Source of the DNA: Petrosia ficiformis
Lineage: Eukaryota > Porifera > Demospongiae > Haplosclerida > Petrosiidae
Assembly: GCA_947044365.1 (NCBI GenBank)
Contig: OX345640.1
Location: forward strand, 2,031,001 to 2,095,000
DNA: 64,000 nucleotides
Direction: 5' to 3'
Numbering within the stretch: the stretch's first letter is position 1; the number at the start of each line of letters is the position of its first letter. The notes beneath the pieces were generated by a model. It ran no database searches. It was not told the origin of the DNA and saw only the letters and a program-made list of their open reading frames with translations. Made by a program: the position numbers and the translations under genes. This document shows positions 59,027 to 64,000 of this stretch, one piece after another.

Positions 59027-61130
59027 TCAATCTTACCAATCTTATGTATGTATGTATGTATGTATGTATGTATGTATGTATCAATCTTACCAATCTTATG
59101 TATGTATATATCAATCTTATGTATGTATGTATGTATGTATCAATCTTACCAATCTTATGTATGTATGTATGTATGTATGTATCAATCTTACCAATCTTAT
59201 GTATGTATGTATGTATGTATGTATGTATGTATGTATCTTACCAATCTTATGTATGTATATATCAATCTATGTATGTATGTATGTATGTATGTATGTATGT
59301 ATGTATGTATCAATCTTACCAATCTTATGTATGTATATATCAATCTTATGTATGTATGTATGTATGTATCAATCTTACCAATCTTATGTATGTATGTATG
59401 TATGTATCAATCTTACCAATCTTATGTATGTATGTATGTATGTATGTATGTATGTATGTATCTTACCAATCTTATGTATGTATATATCAATCTTACCAAT
59501 CTTATGTATGTATATATCAATCTTATGTATGTATGTATGTATGTATCAATCTTACCAATCTTATGTATGTATGTATGTATGTATGTATGTATGTATGTAT
59601 CTTACCAATCTTATGTATGTATATATCAATCTTATGTATGTATGTATCAATCTTACCAATCTTATGTATGTATGTATGTATGTATCAATCTTACCAATCT
59701 TATGTATGTATGTATGTATGTATCAATCTTACCAATCTTATGTATGTATGTATGTATGTATCAATCTTACCAATCTTATGTATGTATGTATGTATGTATG
59801 TATGTATGTATCAATCTTACCAATCTTATGTATGTATGTATGTATGTATGTATGTATCAATCTTACCAATCTTATGTATGTATGTATCAATCTTATGTAT
59901 GTATGTATGTATGTATCAATCTTACCAATCTTATGTATGTATGTATCAATCTTATGTATGTATGTATGTATGTATCAATCTTACCAATCTTATGTATGTA
60001 TGTATCAATCTTATGTATGTATGTATGTATGTATCAATCTTACCAATCTTATGTATGTATGTATCAATCTTATGTATGTATGTATGTATGTATCAATCTT
60101 ACCAATCTTATGTATGCATGTATCAATCTTATGTATGTATGTATGTATGTATCAATCTTACCAATCTTATGTATGTATGTATCAATCTTATGTATGTATG
60201 TATGTATGTATCAATCTTACCAATCTTATGTATGTATGTATCAATCGTATGTATGTATGTATGTATCAATCTTACCAATCTTATGTATGTATGTATCAAT
60301 CTTATGTATGTATGTATGTATGTATGTATGTATCAATCTTACCAATCTTATGTATGTATGTATCAATCTTATGTATGTATGTATGTATGTATGTATGTAT
60401 CAATCTTACCAATCTTATGTATGTATGTATCAATCTTATGTATGTATGTATGTATGTATGTATGTATCAATCTTACCAATCTTATGTATGTATGTATCAA
60501 TCTTATGTATGTATGTATGTATGTATCAATCTTACCAATCTTATGTATGTATGTATCAATCTTATGTATGTATGTATGTATCAATCTTACCAATCTTATG
60601 TATGTATGTATCAATCTTATGTATGTATGTATGTATGTATCAATCTTACCAATCTTAATCTTAGGAATGTATGTATGTATGTATCAATCTTACCAATCTT
60701 ATGTATGTATGTATGTATCAATCTTACCAATCTTATGTATGTATGTATCAATCTTATGTATGTATGTATGTATGTATCAATCTTACCAATCTTATGTATG
60801 TATGTATGTATGTATGTATGTATCAATCTTATGTATGTATGTATGTATCAATCTTACCAATCTTAATCTTAGGAATGTATGTATGTATGTATCAATCTTA
60901 CCAATCTTATGTATGTATGTATGTATCAATCTTACCAATCTTAATCTTAGGAATGTATGTATGTATGTATCAATCTTACCAATCTTATGTATGTATGTAT
61001 GTATCAATCTTACCAATCTTATGTATGTATGTATCAATCTTATGTATGTATGTATGTATGTATCAATCTTACCAATCTTATGTATGTATGTATGTACGTA
61101 TGTATGTATGTATGTATGTATGTACCAATC
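59027..61130. repeat. Right arm of fold-back array (ATCAATCTTACCAATCTTATG units)
   Basis: TGTA-sense tracts separated by ATCAATCTTACCAATCTTAT, the complement of the left-arm word. The switch point is AAGATTGAATCAATCTT at 59018-59034. More than 35 units are present. Unit pairs of ~60 bp (long plus short spacer) dominate between 59860 and 60650. Confidence 0.9.
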
Positions 61131-62185
61131 TTACCAATCTTAATCTTAGGAATGTATCTTATTCTTCTTAATGTATGTATGTATGTATGTACCAATCTTA
61201 ATCTTAGGAATGTATCTTATTCTTCTTAATGTATGTATGTACCAATGTATGTATGTACCAATCTTAATCTTAGGAATGTATCTTATTCTTCTTAATGTAT
61301 GTATGTACCAATGTATGTATGTACCAATACCAATCTTAATCTTAGGAATGTATCTTATTCTTCTTAATGTATGTATGTACCAATACCAATCTTAATCTTA
61401 GGAATGTATCTTATTCTTCTTAATGTATGTATGTACCAATACCAATCTTAATCTTAGGAATGTATCTTATTCTTCTTAATGTATGTATGTACCAATCTTA
61501 ATCTTAGGAATGTATCTTATTCTTCTTAATGTATGTATGTACCAATCTTAATCTTAGGAATGTATCTTATTCTTCTTAATGTATGTATGTACCAATCTTA
61601 ATCTTAGGAATGTATCTTATTCTTCTTAATGTATGTATCTTACCAATCTTAATCTTAGGAATGTATCTTAATCTTAATGTATGTATGTATGTATGTACCA
61701 ATCTTAATCTTAGGAATGTATCTTAATCTTCTTAATGTATGTATGTATGTATGTACCAATCTTAATCTTAGGAATGTATCTTAATCTTCTTAATGTATGT
61801 ATGTATAGGAATGTACCAATCTTAATCTGAGGAATGTATCTTAATCTTCTTAATGTATGTATGTATAGGAATGTACCAATCTTAATCTGAGGAATGTATC
61901 TTAATCTTCTTTATGTATCTATGTATAGGAATGTACCAATCTTAATCTGAGGAATGTATCTTAATCTTCTTAATGTATGTATGTATAGGAATGTATGTAT
62001 GTATGTATGTACCAATGTATGTATGTATGTACCAATCTTAATCTTAGGAATGTATCTTAATCTTAATGTATGTATGTATAGGAATGTACCAATCTTAATC
62101 TTAGGAATGTATCTTAATCTTAATGTATGTATGTATAGGAATGTATGTACCAATCTTAATCTTATTGTTAATGTATGTAAAGCCC
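61131..62185. repeat. Minisatellite of ACCAATCTTAATCTTAGGAATG units
   Basis: ~48-56 base units made of CAATCTTAATCTTAGGAATG, TATCTTATTCTTCTTAATG and TGTATG. They drift gradually to units with CTGAGGAATG and TATAGGAATG. This is the outermost part of the unit-9 array. Confidence 0.9.
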
Positions 62186-62515
62186 CCCCAGTTTAGGCCC
62201 TGGGATCGTTAGGGATATCATCCATTTTGTTTGAGTTGATTTTAATAAATCCCACTGCTGAATGATTGTAAGTAGTGGATATTTAATAAATTTCCACGCA
62301 GTTATGGCAGTGATTTATTAAATTCCACTTAAAATAATTTTGACACAAACGGCACTCCATACATTTATCTGTCATTGACATTTATCTGTTGGTGACATTG
62401 GTTGGTGACATTTATCTGTCATTGGTTGGTAGGACATGTGATATTATATTTGCACATTACAACACATTTATGGTGGCTAATTTGATTAATTGGATGATAT
62501 GAATATCATTACTAA
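62186..62515. other. Spacer with ACATTTATCTGTCATTGG repeats
   Basis: Short direct repeats of GACATTTATCTGT between 62365 and 62430. TTTAATAAATCCCACT and a complementary ATTTATTAAATTCCACT form a small inverted repeat around 62240-62330. No gene. Confidence 0.5.
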
Positions 62516-62521
62516 AACAGT

Positions 62522-62615
62522 TATAAAAGGAATTGATAATGTACACTATAAGCATTCTGTGGTGTATTGAGAGTACTTTTATAGTAAGTGGTGAGCTTAG
62601 ATTATAACAGTAAGT
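62522..62615 (+). promoter_or_regulatory. Second TATA promoter and splice donor (unit 9)
   Basis: TATAAAAGG at 62522 and GTAAGT at 62610, near-identical to 2719-2813. It would serve the gene at 63079 through an intron ending at the TTTTTTACTGTAG acceptor. Confidence 0.55.
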
Positions 62616-63078
62616 TTACTTTTTAGTGTTGTCTGTAAATAGTTTAGTGACTGTATAAATACTAATACTTTTAAAGTTGATTTTAAGCGCAGTTATGACT
62701 TTTGTAAGCAGCTGTTTGATGGATTAATCCACGAAGCAACCACAAGCAGTAAAGTCTGTGGGAAGAATGTTGGTTGGTGCTGTGATTACAGTCTAACCAG
62801 AAAAGAAAAGCAGTTGACCCAGTGTGGTTACATTTATTAATGTGGTGCTAATGAACACCTCTTGCAAAATTACATAAAAAGGTGAAGGGCAAATAGCTTA
62901 GGAGATTACAAAGAAGTTGTAAAAGTACTAGTCAATATCAGTTCCAACATTGCTTATTGTATTACAAGAAAAACAAACTACAATATATTCAGTACTACCA
63001 CTGCACTGTCTGTATACACTAATGTAGTATTGTTTTTATTAGTCCTTTATTTCTCATTTTTTACTGTAGAAAAGCATT

Positions 63079-63618
63079 ATGCCTCCGACACTACCAATTC
63101 TGTGGCTTGTTTCCTGCGTTTTACTTCATCTGTGGTTCGTTTTCATATGCATTTTATTTCTACCAGATCTGTGTGTTTTCTTCACCTGTATTTTATTTCA
63201 AGATCTGTGGGTTATTTCCATCTGGATTTTACTTCAAGATTTTTGGCTTGTCTTTATCTGCATTTTACTTCAAGAGCTGTGGTTAGTTTTCATCTCCATT
63301 TTACTTCTACCAGATCTTTGGGTTTTTTACATCTGTATTTTACTTCAATACCCGTGGGATGTTTTAATATGTTTTTTAGCAGTATTCGCTATAATATTTG
63401 GAATTATATATTGGCTAGTTAATCGAGGAAACAGAAACCTACTAACGAAACCGATTCAACAAGAATACACCGAACAAGAAGATAGAGAACTGGTACTACT
63501 GTGTAACAAACACATTCTAGAGATCCGCTATATATATGTGGATAATGATATACCATATATGGTGGAAGCTCAAAGGGAACGTCAAATACACTTCAGAAAC
63601 TCACTATTTGTAATCTAA
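63079..63618 (+). CDS. Repeat-expanded hydrophobic membrane protein, subgroup II (copy 9)
   Basis: This 179-residue protein is of unknown function. MPPTLPILW, then eight LW/LC/FW repeats (e.g. QDLWVISIWILL, QELWLVFISILLLP), then AVFAIIFGIIYWLVNRG, TKPIQQEYTEQEDREL, PYMVEAQRERQ and NSLFVI. It has a three-codon insertion (RYIYV) before DNDIPYMVE relative to the copies at 3275 and 41237. The start follows the same acceptor pattern as other subgroup II copies. All repeat changes are in-frame and open, favouring a working gene. Confidence 0.75.
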   Translation: MPPTLPILWLVSCVLLHLWFVFICILFLPDLCVFFTCILFQDLWVISIWILLQDFWLVFICILLQELWLVFISILLLPDLWVFYICILLQYPWDVLICFLAVFAIIFGIIYWLVNRGNRNLLTKPIQQEYTEQEDRELVLLCNKHILEIRYIYVDNDIPYMVEAQRERQIHFRNSLFVI

Positions 63619-63890
63619 TATCATGCATAGTATATTCACAGCAGGATGATATACACACATAATTTAAATATATACATTCAATTATTATTGAACATGGATG
63701 TACAAATCAGTTATTTGTGGAATTTGTCAAATTGTCACATAATTATAATAATTATATTATAAATAAAATTTATACATGTATATATAATCCACAATTTTGT
63801 TATATGAAAGTTTTTTTGTTGAGTAGATTTATACAACTAGTAATAAGAATTATACAACTAGTAGTACAATATTATTATACACCTAGTAAT
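63619..63890. other. Family 3' flank
   Basis: Conserved with the flanks of copies at 3275 and 41237, including the AAATAAAATT signal at ~63764 and ACTAGTAA repeats. No gene. Confidence 0.5.
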
Positions 63891-63891
63891 A

Positions 63892-64000
63892 GTCTAGCGA
63901 GCAGACCTTTCGCTTCCGCTTTTACATTGGGACGGGGCGGACGAAAGGTCTGGAGACTCTTGACACGTTTGCACGAGCCGTAGGAATGTAATCAATCCAT
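63892..64000. mobile_element. Start of an inverted-repeat element, cut by the window end
   Basis: GC-rich sequence TCTAGCGAGCAGACCTTTCG with the complementary CGAAAGGTCTG 40 bases later. The abrupt composition change from AT-rich flank suggests the edge of a repeat element that continues beyond the window. Confidence 0.4.

Overview
The window is animal nuclear DNA, visibly AT-rich. It has short introns with GT..AG borders, a metazoan-type NHLRC2-like gene, P-superfamily, hAT and Crypton-type transposon remains, many MITEs, and exceptionally long TGTA/GT and minisatellite arrays. Taken together this would fit a sponge or another early-branching marine invertebrate. That taxonomic guess is inference; no single gene proves it.

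The backbone is a head-to-tail cluster, all on the + strand, of nine copies of a small membrane-protein gene (535, 3275, 14218, 17822, 20170, 41237, 45577, 46750, 63079). I do not recognise the family. Seven copies are open and two are clearly broken. Each has one coding exon just after a polypyrimidine-AG splice acceptor. The protein has a short N-terminus (MPPTLP.. or MDP.PSDLW..), a hydrophobic part, a basic anchor and a polar tail with a conserved EYT.(E/R)Q..RE core. In one subfamily the hydrophobic part is built from about seven to eight copies of a 36-bp coding minisatellite.

Interleaved with these genes are nine copies of a conserved ~250-350 bp promoter-like module, with TATATAAGCTGG near its 3' end. 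Seven of the nine run into a conserved micro-ORF beginning MSLF/MSLS/MSLY. Each module is followed by a different tandem-repeat array. Five units carry a second TATA box with a short leader exon and a GT donor before the coding exon. The recurring layout is therefore: module, micro-ORF, private repeat array, second promoter, intron, membrane-protein exon.

Region by region: 1-4.6 kb holds two family genes and a 67-bp minisatellite. 4.7-10.5 kb is a three-level nest: a MITE-like repeat split by a hAT remnant, which is split by a 4.9-kb P-type transposon with a nearly complete nine-exon transposase. 10.5-21.5 kb has three family units and a fourth gene copy. 21.6-24.7 kb is a 1.1-kb pure TGTA microsatellite followed by a 2-kb minisatellite. 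25-30 kb has two modules without a recognisable coding exon, several minisatellites and two possible exons of an unknown minus-strand gene. 30.1-34.6 kb is an incomplete, once-frameshifted NHLRC2-like gene (minus). 34.6-38.3 kb is duplicated at 51.9-55.6 kb. 38-47 kb has three gene copies, a pair of adjacent perfect palindromes, and a Crypton-type recombinase pseudogene. 49-51.3 kb carries a multi-exon gene with a ubiquitin-protease-like cysteine box. 55.6-62.2 kb is almost all simple repeat and includes a ~5-kb fold-back array. 62.5-64 kb has the last family gene.

No rRNA, tRNA or CRISPR was seen. Exon boundaries were read by eye from splice signals and frame continuity.
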